A stretch of 64,000 bases of DNA, from the NCBI GenBank assembly GCA_023897205.1, contig JAHWDD010000008.1, positions 2,542,001 through 2,606,000 on the forward strand, in the 5' to 3' direction. This stretch comes from Exophiala sp. HKRS030. Lineage: Eukaryota; Ascomycota; Eurotiomycetes; Chaetothyriales; Herpotrichiellaceae. Position numbers and translations under genes: made by a program. The notes under the pieces are model-generated. The model saw only the letters and a list, made by a program, of their open reading frames with translations, searched no databases and had not been told where the DNA came from. Positions 47,201 to 58,571 of this stretch are shown piece after piece (within the stretch, counting starts at the first letter, position 1; each line of letters starts with the position of its first letter).

Positions 47201-49318
47201 CATCTGGGAGTCCTTCTTGCCACATGGTGCTTTCGACTTGCGTGAATGTGGGGGTCGAATTTGATATACGTCGACGCGCACATTGCTCTTTGGCCTAGCG
47301 AGACCTTTGACAGAGATAGGCATTTGAAGAGTGGATGATTTGCTTTTTCCCGTGGTAGTGATGAATGGTGTCTGTTGAGAAGAGGTTTGTCTTGATTTTG
47401 CAGGGCTTTTCCGTAGGGTTTGGGACGGTGGCTGTTTGTCGAATGAATCTTGGGTTTTCTTTGGCGAAGAAGCACTCTTCTGGCTTAGGCGAAGAATAGT
47501 GGTAGGGTCATTAGGATTCTTGACCGTAGGAAAACCCAACGTAGATTGTTGAGATAGACTCATATGACCTGGATGGTCCTGGTCGACTTCAGTAACCGTC
47601 CGTTCTGCAGTCCGAGTACGAAGACTGAGGTTTGAATTTGCGTCTTGCAGTTGTACGGGCTCCTCAAATACGTGTTTGGATGCCTCCAATTGCTCATCGG
47701 CTTCAGCAAAGAAACCTAGGTCATCCTCCGAACCAGAGAAACTAACATCCGGTAATAGATTATCGTCATCAATTAGCTGTTTGCGTCTCTTCCTGGGTCT
47801 GAATGCGGGAGTTTTCGCAAATCTTGCTCTTTTCATGCCACTTGCGCCAGGTTCTGCTGCTTCTAGAAAATCGCCAGGCACGCGAAACATATCTTCTTCA
47901 ACATGCTCAAAATCTCCAACTGGTCGAATGCCATATTTTGCATATTCCGAAGAACTTATTGGAGTGGTCAGCGCACGATCTTGGGAGCTTTCTGATGTGT
48001 TCTGGACATCTTCGCTGGAATTGGACTGAGGACCACCTAGTACGCCAGAGCGAATGGCATCCTCAGAACTTCGCTCAAATTCGTCTGCAATGTTGTGTAC
48101 GCGAGACTCGTCGATGAGAGGCTGGCCCTCGGACGGGGCACCATTAGTGGTGATCTGCCGGTTGTCTGAAGCCTGGTCATTCTGCAATTGGCGTAATCTA
48201 GAGGGATAAAGATCCTCGACACTTTCCAATGCGGTTTGAACACTAGTTTCTAATGAGATTGGTTTGACGAAATTCTCGAACTCGACCTTAGTCCTGTCAC
48301 TCTTCTCAAATTCCTCGGCGGCAAGTCCGGCGATCTTCTCTCGATATTCCTCTTCATGAATCCATCCTCCGTCCGATGTATTTCTTGGATCGGCAGACAT
48401 GGAGATCAAGACATCAGGAGGAAAAGGAGTGCTATTCGGATCTTTCAGACCCATTCTTGCTTTTCTGCGCCGTGTTTCATCCTTCCATAGACCAGCCATA
48501 CTTTGTACCAATTTAGTATCGGCGGGGAACGGGTTGGAACGCTCGATGAAGTCGTGATGAATTAGACGAGCTTTAACGTCATTCCGATTCAAGATATCCT
48601 TCACATGGACATCAACTTCAAGTGCACACAGGCTTTGCTTGGGCAAGGTCATTTCGTCCGAGATGTCTTCAGGTTCGATAGATCTGTCATGCCATTGATG
48701 CATTGCATTGGTCAAATCGAAATATTTAGGAACCGGTCCGCGGAACTTGACCCTGTCGCACTCAATGTAGGCACATCCGAAGAGATTGTAATCGCACATC
48801 CACTGAGCAAGATACTGCATATGGCTTTCATACGGCTGCAAGACGCGCTTCATAACCGCGCCTTCCCTCAATAAGTCGGCCAATCTTGTCATGTGTAGAG
48901 GGTTTAGCAGGTATATCTTGAGGTAGAACTTGTACCCGACGTGAAAGCCATAAAATGGCACACCTTTGACCAGAGAGATATGTGCCACATATCGGTGCTT
49001 TCCTTCGTATATATTCTTGCGATAGCTCACTGCCAGAGCATGATCGATAGACAGTTGGAGAGTCTTTATGGCGACTTTGACATCCTCTTCAACAAGACTC
49101 CCGCTATACTCGATGTATGTATATTGTAAGGCGCCATGGATGTGCATCAGGACTTTCTGGCCTGTTTCTGTGGCGCCAAATACACGAATGACAGAGATTC
49201 GAGGCCGGTCTTTGGGATTGTCGCGTGAGACATCTTGAGGTACTGGCGGATCGAACTCATCGATGGGAATGGCTTGATAATGGTCCAGACAATTGAGCCG
49301 AACTCGAAAGGTATCCAT
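44217..49318 (-). CDS. REV3: DNA polymerase zeta catalytic subunit REV3 (frameshift in sequence)
   Basis: REV3 is the B-family polymerase of translesion synthesis, extending past DNA damage at the cost of mutation. A single coding stretch runs from ATG 49318 to the stop at 44217, about 1,700 residues after the slip. Parts in order: the N-terminal REV3 domain (MDTFRVRLNCLDHYQAIP), a poorly conserved acidic/Ser-rich middle, an exonuclease-like domain, polymerase motif A DFQSLYPSVMIAYN, motif B region NVTYGYTSASFSGRMPC, catalytic YGDTDSLFVY, and two C-terminal cysteine clusters (CLICREALDSESPICSSC; CRSCSGLG to CDSKDC). The second cluster would bind the Fe-S centre and accessory subunits. One base is missing at GGGGG 47250-47254, between YQIRPP and MWQEGLPDV. 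The downstream frame resumes typical sequence, so a sequence error is likely. Confidence 0.95.
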
Positions 49319-49819
49319 GAGGATTACCGGGGTAAAGGTTGAGACGCGTCCTTAGATGCGGCACGGGAGGGCATCATGTTTGTGATGTCACCTCGAAGAA
49401 GGATGGTATGGGGTTGAGCATGGCTCACGACATTGAGAGTGAGTGAGCCTAGCAAGAGATGTTGAGATACCCTATATCGAGCGACAAAATAACGTGCTGG
49501 GCAAAGGTAATGTGATGCAATGGACTGTATTGTCTTTGTTTGAGGTGGGGGTGGCCATGTTTACTTCCAGTACTTCTGCGTGATCTCCACAAAGCTGTAA
49601 TGCAAGGCTGCGTCATGGATTTGGAGTGAGGCTGCAAGGCTGCAAGGCGAAGAGACTAGATTTCTCCGCAACGAACGACGTCTGTGAGGCTTTAACCACT
49701 TCTTCAATCCCAACTATAGTCGCATCAGTCGATCTCGCCACCATTATTCTGATCCTCACTGGCAACAACCTCTCTATTCGAAGTTCTCTTTCCCTTTCAC
49801 ACCTTGATTCCTCAGCAAA
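49319..49819. promoter_or_regulatory. Divergent promoter, REV3/SLU7
   Basis: These 501 bp separate the two start codons and must carry both promoters. I see no gene here. Confidence 0.6.
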
Positions 49820-51429
49820 ATGTCGAACAACAAACCCCTCCCTCCGGCCCTGACCAATCTCGCAATGAATACATTCCGTCGTTTATCTCCAAACGTCCTT
49901 TCTGGGCCGAAGGCATTTCATCAAGTGACGCCGACTATCTGGAACATCAACGTCTTCAATCCGCAAATAAAGATACACTTGATAAAGCGAAATGGTACGA
50001 TCGGGGGAAGAAAGCCGGCCCAGCTGCTACCAAATTCCGCAAAGGCGCCTGCGAGAATTGCGGTGCAATGACCCACAAGACCAAAGAATGCCTGAGTAGA
50101 CCACGAAAGCAAGGTGCAAAGTGGACGGGGAAGGATATTCAAGCGGACGAACTCATCGACGATGTCAAACTTGGATGGGACGCGAAACGCGATCGATGGA
50201 ATGGCTACGACAGTCGAGAATATGATTCCGTGGTGCAAGAATACGAAGATCTGGAAGCCATGAAGCGGGCAGCAGCAGCCGGTTCGAAATCCGCTCTCCA
50301 AACCGACTCAGACGGCACACCTTTGGCGGACTCGGACGCCAAATACGGTGAAGAAACAGACATGGGCCGATCCCAACCCACGTCGACCCGTCAACTCCGT
50401 CTTCGCGAAGACACGGCCAAATACCTTATAAACCTCGACCTCGACTCAGCCAGATACGACCCCAAGACACGCAGCATGGACACAAGCGCGCAATCTCTCA
50501 CCAACCAAGCCGACGGCGACTCAACCCTCGCCGACGAAAACTTCATCCGCCCGTCCACCGACGACAGCACGGCTTTCGCCCAAGCACAAAAATACGCCTG
50601 GGAAACCCAAGAACTAGCCAACACCTCCTCCACATCCGGCAACAAAAAACTCCATCTCCAAGCAAACCCCACCGAAGGCGAGATCCTACACAAGAAACTC
50701 ACAGCCGAAGCACAAGCGAAGAAAGCCGCCGCACGACAAGCCATACTCGACCGCTACGGCGGCGCCGAACACCTCCCTCCACCCTCATCTCCAGACCCAC
50801 ACTCAACGCCGACAACATCCAAACCCAAACCAATACCGAAAGTGATATCCTCGTCGCGGTACGTCGAATACGACGAATCCGGACGCGTGAAACTCGCCGC
50901 AGGCCAGACGATCCAACATATCAAAGCACGGTCGAAATACGCCGAAGACGTGCTGACCAACAACCACACCAGCGTGTGGGGCAGCTGGTGGCGCGACTTC
51001 GCATGGGGCTATGCCTGCTGTCATTCGACGGTCAAGAACAGCTATTGCACGGGCGAAGCCGGCAAGGAGGCCTTCGCAGCCATGGAGGGATTGAGGACGG
51101 GAACGGCATTGTTGCTAGAAGGCCGCGGCGGCGAGGGAAGCGAACAACAGACTGAACAACAACGACCATCATCATCATCGTCGTCATCGATAGCTCGACG
51201 AGATCAAACCAAGACAGATGATGCTCCTGTCGCAGACCACAAAGCATCGACATCGACATCGACATCGACATCGACATCTACCGCTGACGCGGGCAAAGCC
51301 AAGAAACGCACGTTGCAGGAACTGCAGAGCGGGATTTCCGAGGAGGAGCTCGAGTCGTATAAACGCAATCGTCTGGCGGCGGATGATCCCATGGCGAAAT
51401 TCCTGGGGAGGGATGAGTTGGTTTCATGA
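49820..51429 (+). CDS. SLU7: Pre-mRNA splicing factor SLU7 (frameshift near start)
   Basis: SLU7 is a second-step spliceosome factor that helps select the 3' splice site. I start it at ATG 49820 (MSNNKPLPP). The frame then slips by one missing base near GG 49846-49847 into the frame that carries [14 protein letters not shown] and all later family sequence, about 536 residues in total. That second frame has no ATG of its own nearby, which is why a slip is proposed. Visible parts: the conserved [14 protein letters not shown] and DYLEHQR, the zinc knuckle [20 protein letters not shown], and the C-terminal core with [32 protein letters not shown] and [14 protein letters not shown]. Near the C-terminus a GACATC repeat encodes Ser-Thr pairs. 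A short upstream exon is the alternative. Confidence 0.92.
51244..51280 (+). repeat. GACATC hexanucleotide repeat inside SLU7
   Basis: About six in-frame GACATC-type units encode a Ser-Thr repeat. The length is a multiple of three, so copy-number change would keep the frame. Confidence 0.85.
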
Positions 51430-51765
51430 TTTTGAAAGATGTGGTGGAAAAGGTGATGATGATTATAGTAATAACAGCGAGAATGAGTGGAAACACTTCT
51501 CTGCAAGCTCAGGCGGTAGTTGTGAGGGTTAATGATATGATATGATATGTGTGGTATGATAAGACCTGTTGCTGCTATCTATACTGGTGCCAGAACTCAT
51601 GCAGGTGCTCGTCCTGGTGCTGTCGATGATAAGCCTTTTTCACTGGACCCAAGTCATCTCAGAAAGAATGTCACGTTGAGCTGTTCACTTGCGTGTGCCT
51701 ATCCATTCAAGCAACATGCGCGCAAACACGCCCACCAGGATACAACATCCAAAAGTGGAAGAGAC
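51430..51765. other. Short spacer after SLU7
   Basis: This is the presumed SLU7 3' UTR, converging with the unrecognised minus-strand gene. Nothing else is seen. Confidence 0.55.
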
Positions 51766-52736
51766 TCAAGAATCCGAACTCGCCCGTGTCGCACGACAGC
51801 AGCATCTTTCCAGCGGATAGCAGACACTCATCCACCAGGCCCTGCCTCTGTCTCTGACGATCTCTCCTCTTCCACTGCAACCATGACGACCGCTAGCACC
51901 GCCATCACCACCTGAAGTGCTCTGTCCTCTCCTTATCCCTCCTCCACTCCCATCTACGAGTACAGGAGACATATCGGGTATTTGCATCCGCATTTGCTCT
52001 ACCGTCCTCCTGGTCGATCCATCATTCTCCTCCGCAGCCACCGACCCAGAATGTGCCGCCCTCCAGTCGTGCAGATCCAGCTGTGCATCGCCATCGATCT
52101 GACTCTCACTCGTACTCGCACCACGACTCCCAGCCGCACGGACATACTCATCTATCCCCAACGCCATCCCCCTTGCCCTCCCACTGAGCCCGCCAACACC
52201 AACACCATGGGCGCTATTCCTCGCGGGAAACCTACCCCTGACCCAAGTTCCATCATTGGCACGCACCAACGGCCCCGGCACGGGCGCAATTCTCAGCGCC
52301 GAGACATTGCTAGCCCATGCAGCCCACGAGCCGAGTCCACGTGCCGCCGACGGTGGAATGAGCCGGTATAGTTGTGCCTCTTTGGTGCCGAAACGTGGCA
52401 GACCCGGTGGGGTGGTGACTCGGTGGGGAGGCGGGTGGGAGGGTTGATGCGGGTAGTGAAGAGGGATAACGGTGGCGTCGTGGTTGTGGTTGTGGTTGTG
52501 ATTGAGGACGGGGAGGAGAGGTTGGTGGATAAGTGGTAGGATGAAGATTGTAGAAGGGGCGGAGACACCAGAGGTTGAATGCTGACGAGGTTGATGAGAG
52601 TGTCTAGATCGTGGAGCGAGAAGGAGCGGCGTTGTGTTATTGGTTTTGATCTTAGATCTGGGTCTGGTTCTGGTCTGAGTGATAGAGATGGAGATGGTGG
52701 TTGTGGTCGTTGTGTCGTGGACAAGGTCGCAGACAT
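51766..52736 (-). CDS. Unrecognised protein, Ser/Thr/Pro-rich N-terminus (frameshift)
   Basis: Two overlapping frames join into one product of about 323 residues if one base is missing at GGGG 52409-52412. I start it at ATG 52736 (MSATLSTTQ). The N-terminal half is low-complexity (Ser, Pro, a Thr run). The second half begins GLPRFGTKEAQLYRLIPPS and continues through GLGSWAAWASNVSALRIAP and a PGPLVRANDGTWVRGRF phrase that looks conserved, then a long Gly/Arg/Ser-rich tail with a CYPLERCCCR stretch. I recognise no family. A chance pair of open frames in GC-rich DNA is the main alternative. The same type of one-base slip in five recognisable genes makes the joined reading more credible. Confidence 0.38.
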
Positions 52737-53587
52737 GGATGATGGTTGTATCTTGGTAGGATAGGAGTGGAGTCTGCTTTGGTCTAAGGATCGTGGGACT
52801 CGCACTGTCGAGCTTGGGATAGAGATGGATGAAGCAGCAAGGCTCGTCTATTAGGTACTAGTGTACCATACGACGAATGGATTGCGGTCAATATGGAAGA
52901 TACGTGTTTGTGGCCGATGTCTGCGGTCTGGGGCACATGGTAGGCTTGTGCTGTTATACGGGCCAGTTGATGATGCGACGGTGGATTGTATTTGACACTA
53001 GCGTTTTATCCAGGATCAAGACTCGATGGACCAGTCTTGGGTAATAGGTGAATGGAAGACGCAAGGATGTGAGAAGGCGCGGGCCACATAGTGAAGACTT
53101 CGACTTCCAGTCTGAGATTGATCTGGTATGGGTAAAAGATCGAACCATGGTGACACCATAGACGGACCATATAACACTCGACCGAGGCTCATCATGGCTC
53201 CTCTGCTGATCATTTGGACGAAAATATGAAATATCACACAAGTGCTCTAGCGAAGGAGAATTCTTCGGGTTCAAAAGGATTAATGATGTGATAAAATACA
53301 CTGGTTGTCTAGCGTATGATCAACAATGTATGATCAATAATGTACTATCATTTTTCCCAACCTTGTTCGTAGCGCTGATTGTCCAATCAAAGTGCTTCCC
53401 AATTCCATATTTCCCATGTCTATATTGGTATAGGTGTTGATACATTTTCCGGGACTTGGTATGCAATTATACATTTAGCATTAGTAGCTATAAGTCGAAA
53501 GTGTCCTTGAGGCGGCGCCGATTCGTGCATGTTATCGATTTTGTTTTGATTGTTCGTTAGAGCGTCGTGATGATCATACTGTTCTTT
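52737..53587. other. Spacer
   Basis: This is the promoter side of the unrecognised gene and the 3' region of the septation-type gene. I see nothing else. Confidence 0.55.
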
Positions 53588-56155
53588 TCAACGAGGTTCA
53601 ACAGACCCATTAATAGCTGTAGCCAATGGTCTGCGAGGTCGATTTTGTTGCATGTCTTTCTTTAGACTCTTGATTATGCCTTCCAAACGTCGACGTTCTT
53701 CCTGTTCAGACTAAAAGGTATTGTTAGTAAAGGCGGAATTATGTTCCAGAAATGCACTCACTCTGATTGTCTTGAGATTTTCAGCTCTTGTCTCACGCAT
53801 CATCTTCTTGAACTCGTTCTTCAAAACCATGGTTGACATGGTTTCGGTAGGTGATTCGACATTAACTCCAAGCCATTTCAGCTTTTCTTCATTCAAATGC
53901 ATTTCGACTGTTTCGCATCGTTGTTGGAGAGTGTCCACATTCTCTTCTAATCTTTCCCTTTCCTTCTCATCTTCGATACTCTGCTTTGTCATGATTTCAT
54001 ATTCCTCGATGGTGTCCTTGAGCTCTTGTTGAAGGGCATTAACCTTGTTCTGAAGCTCGGCGCTACCCACACCTTTGGTCTCGTGTTGAGAAGACAAGAA
54101 CTCCAGTTGGTTTTCGAGCTCCTTGTTCCGCGCATTCAGGTCGTCAATCTCCTTTTGGATTGCAGGATTCATGGATACATCGGCTGCTCTTTCCGCACGT
54201 GATCCGTAAGCTCCATCAAGTTCTGCTTTGACCACTGTCAACTCTGTCTGTACTCGGGCCACTTCGGTCGTGAGGGTGTTGATCTCTTGCTGTGCTTTGA
54301 CGAGTTCACCATCTGCTTTGTTCTTGGCTTCTTGCAAAGACTCGATTTGCTTCCGTAGAGAGTTTAGCTCGACCTCAGCCTGTTCTTTGGCCCTATTCGA
54401 TTCTTGGATTTGTAGAAGCAGTTGCTGGGATCTTGTCTCGGTATCATTACGTACTTGAGCCAGTTCAGATTGTACACGAGAATGTTCGTCTTGCCTAGCC
54501 TGGAGATCGGCGAGGAATTTTGCTTCCATTGCTTTGCTCGCAGCTCTTTCTGCCTCGATCGCTTTGTTATCGTCAACGCCTCTCTGCTGCTCGTGAAGAG
54601 CGTTTTGTTGCCGTGCGAGATCGAGTTGTTCCATAAGAAGATTCATCTGATCTCGGGATTGCTGGGCTTCTTGTTCAGCCATGGCATTGAGTTTCTTGGA
54701 CTTTTCGATTTCGGCTGACAATTCATGGATATGGGCATCCCGCTCTGCATCCGATTTGGAGTTGAGTTCTCGTTGTTGCTGAATTTGTCTGGTCAGGATG
54801 TCCTTGTGTTCCACCAATGTTTCGATCCGCGAGTTCAAACGTTCAAGAACAACCGAGGAAAATGCCAATTGGGATTGTAGATCTTTACCTCTGGGTTCGT
54901 CCTGAATGACAACCGGGCTGTGACCAACCGAATTTGTACGTTCGAGCATGTCCTGAAGACGTAAATTAACATCCTCTACCTGATCCTCGGAATCAAAGAG
55001 AGATTTTTCCACGGCAGCATTGGCACGAGATTGTGCGGCTTGCATTGCATCCAAGCCTTGAGAAAGATAGCCCAGATACGCCTGAATTTGCATACCGACA
55101 CGTCCGGCCATGCCTTCATCATTTGGTTGTGGAGGAGGGTCAAAATGTTCGTGCGGACCGGCTTGTGTGATCATTTCGTGCAATCGGAGATTCAACTCCT
55201 GCAAACGGCTTGCGAGGTTGTCGAGAGGCTGTTCTTCGCGTCGCGGTGCTTTTCCTTTGCCATTGGGAGCTGGAGGGGCCCCAAATTCGGTGACATAATC
55301 AGGTACTTGATATAGACTTCTCTCGTCAAAGTCGTCGGAAGTGCGGCCATTAGGTTGGCTAGACATACTTTCAGGACTACGAGGAAGTTCTGTCCTCCGA
55401 ATGTTCTTCTTCAGACCTTTGTGTGTCATCTGCAAGATTCCTGCCGTGTGGCGTAGAATGCGTCTTTCGGTGTCTTCAAGCTGTAGTTCGAGTTGTTTCA
55501 ATTCTCGGTTTAAATCTTCGACTTTTTTATTGCTTGAGGCGAATTCGACATCAGCACGAGCCACAGGATCAGGTTCTGGAGTTTTGGGACCGAGAAAACT
55601 CCTCCGCTTTTTCTGAGGTGAGTCTGGACTGTCATTGCTTTCGCGTTTGGAATAGAGGCGATTGAGAGATTGTGCGGCGTCTCGTAGTTTGCTTTCAAGG
55701 GCCAATTTCCTCCGGGTAGTTTCAATTTTGCCCCTCAGGTATACTTTCTCTTTCTTCAACTGTTCGACTTCATCAAAGGACAAAATCTCGAATTCCCTGC
55801 TGTCACTGATTGCGGTCTCGGTAAGCAGATGCATAGCCACTGGGTCGTTGATATTGAGCAGGGTTGAGTTTCGAGGTAGCTTCTGAGATTGGAATGCAGG
55901 CTATGAAGAGGTTAACCATGTGTGCATTGATTTCAAGTCAGCCTCGCTTACTGCCATAAAACGCGGAGTTTGTTCCTCATAAGGGCCTCTCAAGGCTCCC
56001 GTCATGAAATTGGGAACCTGTCCAACGGCAGGTGAATCCTCGGCGACGGGGCCTGGACCTCCTGCGCTGTAAACCGAACTTGGTACATAACGACTTCGAT
56101 TGTCGTCAACGCTATCGGCAGAGGATTTCCTCAGGCCAAACTGAAAGCGATTCAT
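53588..56155 (-). CDS. Coiled-coil protein of the 'up-regulated during septation' family
   Basis: Exons in coding order are 56155-55952, 55900-53762 and 53710-53588, giving 821 residues. The last exon replaces a read-through tail and ends in a basic segment (RPRRPLATAINGSVEPR). After an N-terminal unstructured region (MNRFQFGLRKSS), residues 80-170 hold a block I associate with Usp1, up-regulated during septation: HLLTETAISDSREFEILSF, then EQLKKEKVYLRGKIE. From about 230 to the end the protein is almost continuous coiled coil with Gln/Glu-rich heptads. Family members are linked to septum formation and hyphal growth in moulds; the role is inferred from the family. It is divergent from the MFS transporter across 2.4 kb. 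Confidence 0.85.
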
Positions 56156-58571
56156 ATTGAAAGTGGCACTAGGTCATGCCGGCTCGTTTTGGTCTTGTTC
56201 ACCCCGAAATCAGCCGAGCTGATATCCAAGGTCGTAATCTGCCAAAACGGGCGTCTCGAGGCAAGTGTTCTAGGAGCAAGATATTTGGTGGGTCTGAGAG
56301 AGGTTCATAACGTGGTGTTGTAGACTCGAATTAGGGAAGTCGACATTTAGGTGGAATGAGTAAGGAGTCAAGAGGAGGCGCGTAGGGGTGGTTGCAGGAG
56401 TCGGTGTAGGAGGGCGGTTGTATGGCGGTGTCAAAGCTGAAGACGAGTGATGAAGAGAGGGAGTTGTCGACGGGAGTAGTCTGCGCGCGGGCTGAGACGA
56501 GCCTAGTGGTTTGGGTAAAGGGAAAAGGGAGAAGCAGGGGCAGGAATAGGAATTGGGAAAGGAAGTTGAGGAAGCTGAATAGAGCAAGTCGAGTGTACGA
56601 ATTTGGATTACTGGCGATGGTGCAAAGGGTTATGTGGTTAAGCGACGCGTCTAATCGATAATGGCAGACACGAGGAACCTAAGAGGGTTCTAAGAGGGGA
56701 TCTAAGAGTGACCTACAAGGGATTGAAGAGGCACCAACGAGGCAGAGGCAGCGTTTAATTGAATCTTTGACCTTGTGGGGGCCAACAAGGGGAAATGAGT
56801 GGACAATGAGGATGGGGATCCTGAGGATGGGCATGGCGGCGGGTGATGAGCAATTTCAGCCAATGGTGATACCCACTTGATATGGAGACGGCGTTGTGGC
56901 CTCTGGAAATCACCAGTTGGAATGTGAAATTGGAGGTCAGTGAGTGATTGATTCGAATGTTGACGAAACGTCCTCGTGTTAAAGAGAGTATCTGTGTCAA
57001 GACCAAGTTGTAAGAGGCTCTCGTCAGCTCGTAACCCCAAGTAAAAATAATAATGAGAATAATAATAATGATCACAGTAACAATAAGTGCCTTGGGTAAG
57101 AATCAGGCTGACTCGACTCGGAACTTTAGAAGGCGAAGGGGCACTTTGGGACTCGGTAGGCTTGGACAATAATATAATTGCATCATCGAGAGTTTCATGC
57201 GCAAGGAAGAGTGTCAGTGTCACTGGCCGTCTGAGCACAAATCGTCCAATTACATAAGGTGACCATGGGTGAGTAGAGATCTCACGTGGTTCATCAACAT
57301 CAAGCACTCACGTGGTAGTGCAGGTGCACGTGAGTCAAGTCGGTGTGTACTCCGTGCTCCAAGGAGTTAGTTAGGGAGGCGTGGGAGGGCAGAGTACGGA
57401 GTGTGCGGACAGATATTCTGCTTGGCGGTGCTTCACACTCTCGATCGGCTGGCTCGTACCCGATTGGCCCCAGGGCAATGCTTTCTTAGGATCTCTAGGC
57501 TTCTCAGGCACCCACTGACACCCCTGAGCCCTCAGTAACCTTCCCGCCAGTGACTAGAAGTCATCCAAGCTTTTCGGAGGGCATCCAAGTCGAGTAAAGC
57601 GCCTAAGAGACTTATCCTGCTAGCTACTCTGTAGTTGGTACAGTAGCCCCTACCTAGAGTCCTTAGCCACTAATTAGGGACGAAGGGGCTCACGGGGGCT
57701 TCAACCTCCACGCTCCTCACTGGCTTCTGTTGGGCTGCTAGTGGCTATTCCAACTTCCAAGTCAGGTGGCGCAATTAAAAGTCCTTTAGACTTCTCCCAT
57801 CTTGTCGCTCATATTGGTATTAACCCTCAAGCAAAGACGACTTAACACGCACGACACGTAACCGACATTGACGAACCAACAACATTATCCATATCCATAT
57901 TGTCAGTTTCCCAGGGCCAGGATCGTCGACTAGGGAAACCAAGGACAAACAACACCATTACTCCTCTCTTCTTCACCCACAAGTTACAACATCCTAGTTA
58001 ACTACCTAGTCTCGACTCGCGACTCTCCGCCGCTGCCTATCAGAAACTCGCCTAATGTCAGATTACCATCTTCCAGACAACCACCGAAACTAGACCAACA
58101 CCATGTCACGCTGTCCTCGTTATCTCCCACCCTCCTTGCTCTATTCCCAAGTCGTAAAGTCCTGATGGTATTCATTGGACTCTCAAGCGACTTGGATGCC
58201 ATCTGTCTGCAAGCTTTGATATCGCTTCTCTCTTGAACCTCGGGTCGCATTCGAAAATCGAATCAATCACACGTGCAACATATCCTCTTGTTGGACTCAC
58301 ATTCATATCCATTCAACTTCCCTGCCGCCCACTTTTCCCACTGGAAACCACATCCATCTGATCTTCAAATCCATCAGACCACAAAAGGTCAAAACCCCCA
58401 TCTGTCTTCAATCGAGAAATTGACTCGAAACCCCTTTACCATCACTTCATACCATCCTTGGATCATCCATGAAACCTTGGATGTCACTCACCGCACGGGA
58501 AAGAAGAATCCCATCCTCACGTGCCCATCCTCAACCCTCGTAAACCAACAACATCCACACATTCAACAATC
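56156..58571. other. Long divergent intergenic region
   Basis: I see no supported gene. A 201-codon minus-strand frame at 56702-57307 lacks any domain. The region has a TACGGAGT motif at 57395 and a close variant at 57348, an AAT-rich patch near 57045-57070, and a C/T-rich leader before the MFS start. Confidence 0.55.

Noticed and set aside
56702..57307. 201-codon minus-strand frame in the divergent spacer
   Set aside because: No domain and an odd Tyr/Ser-rich patch from AAT-type repeats; it does not begin at a convincing start.
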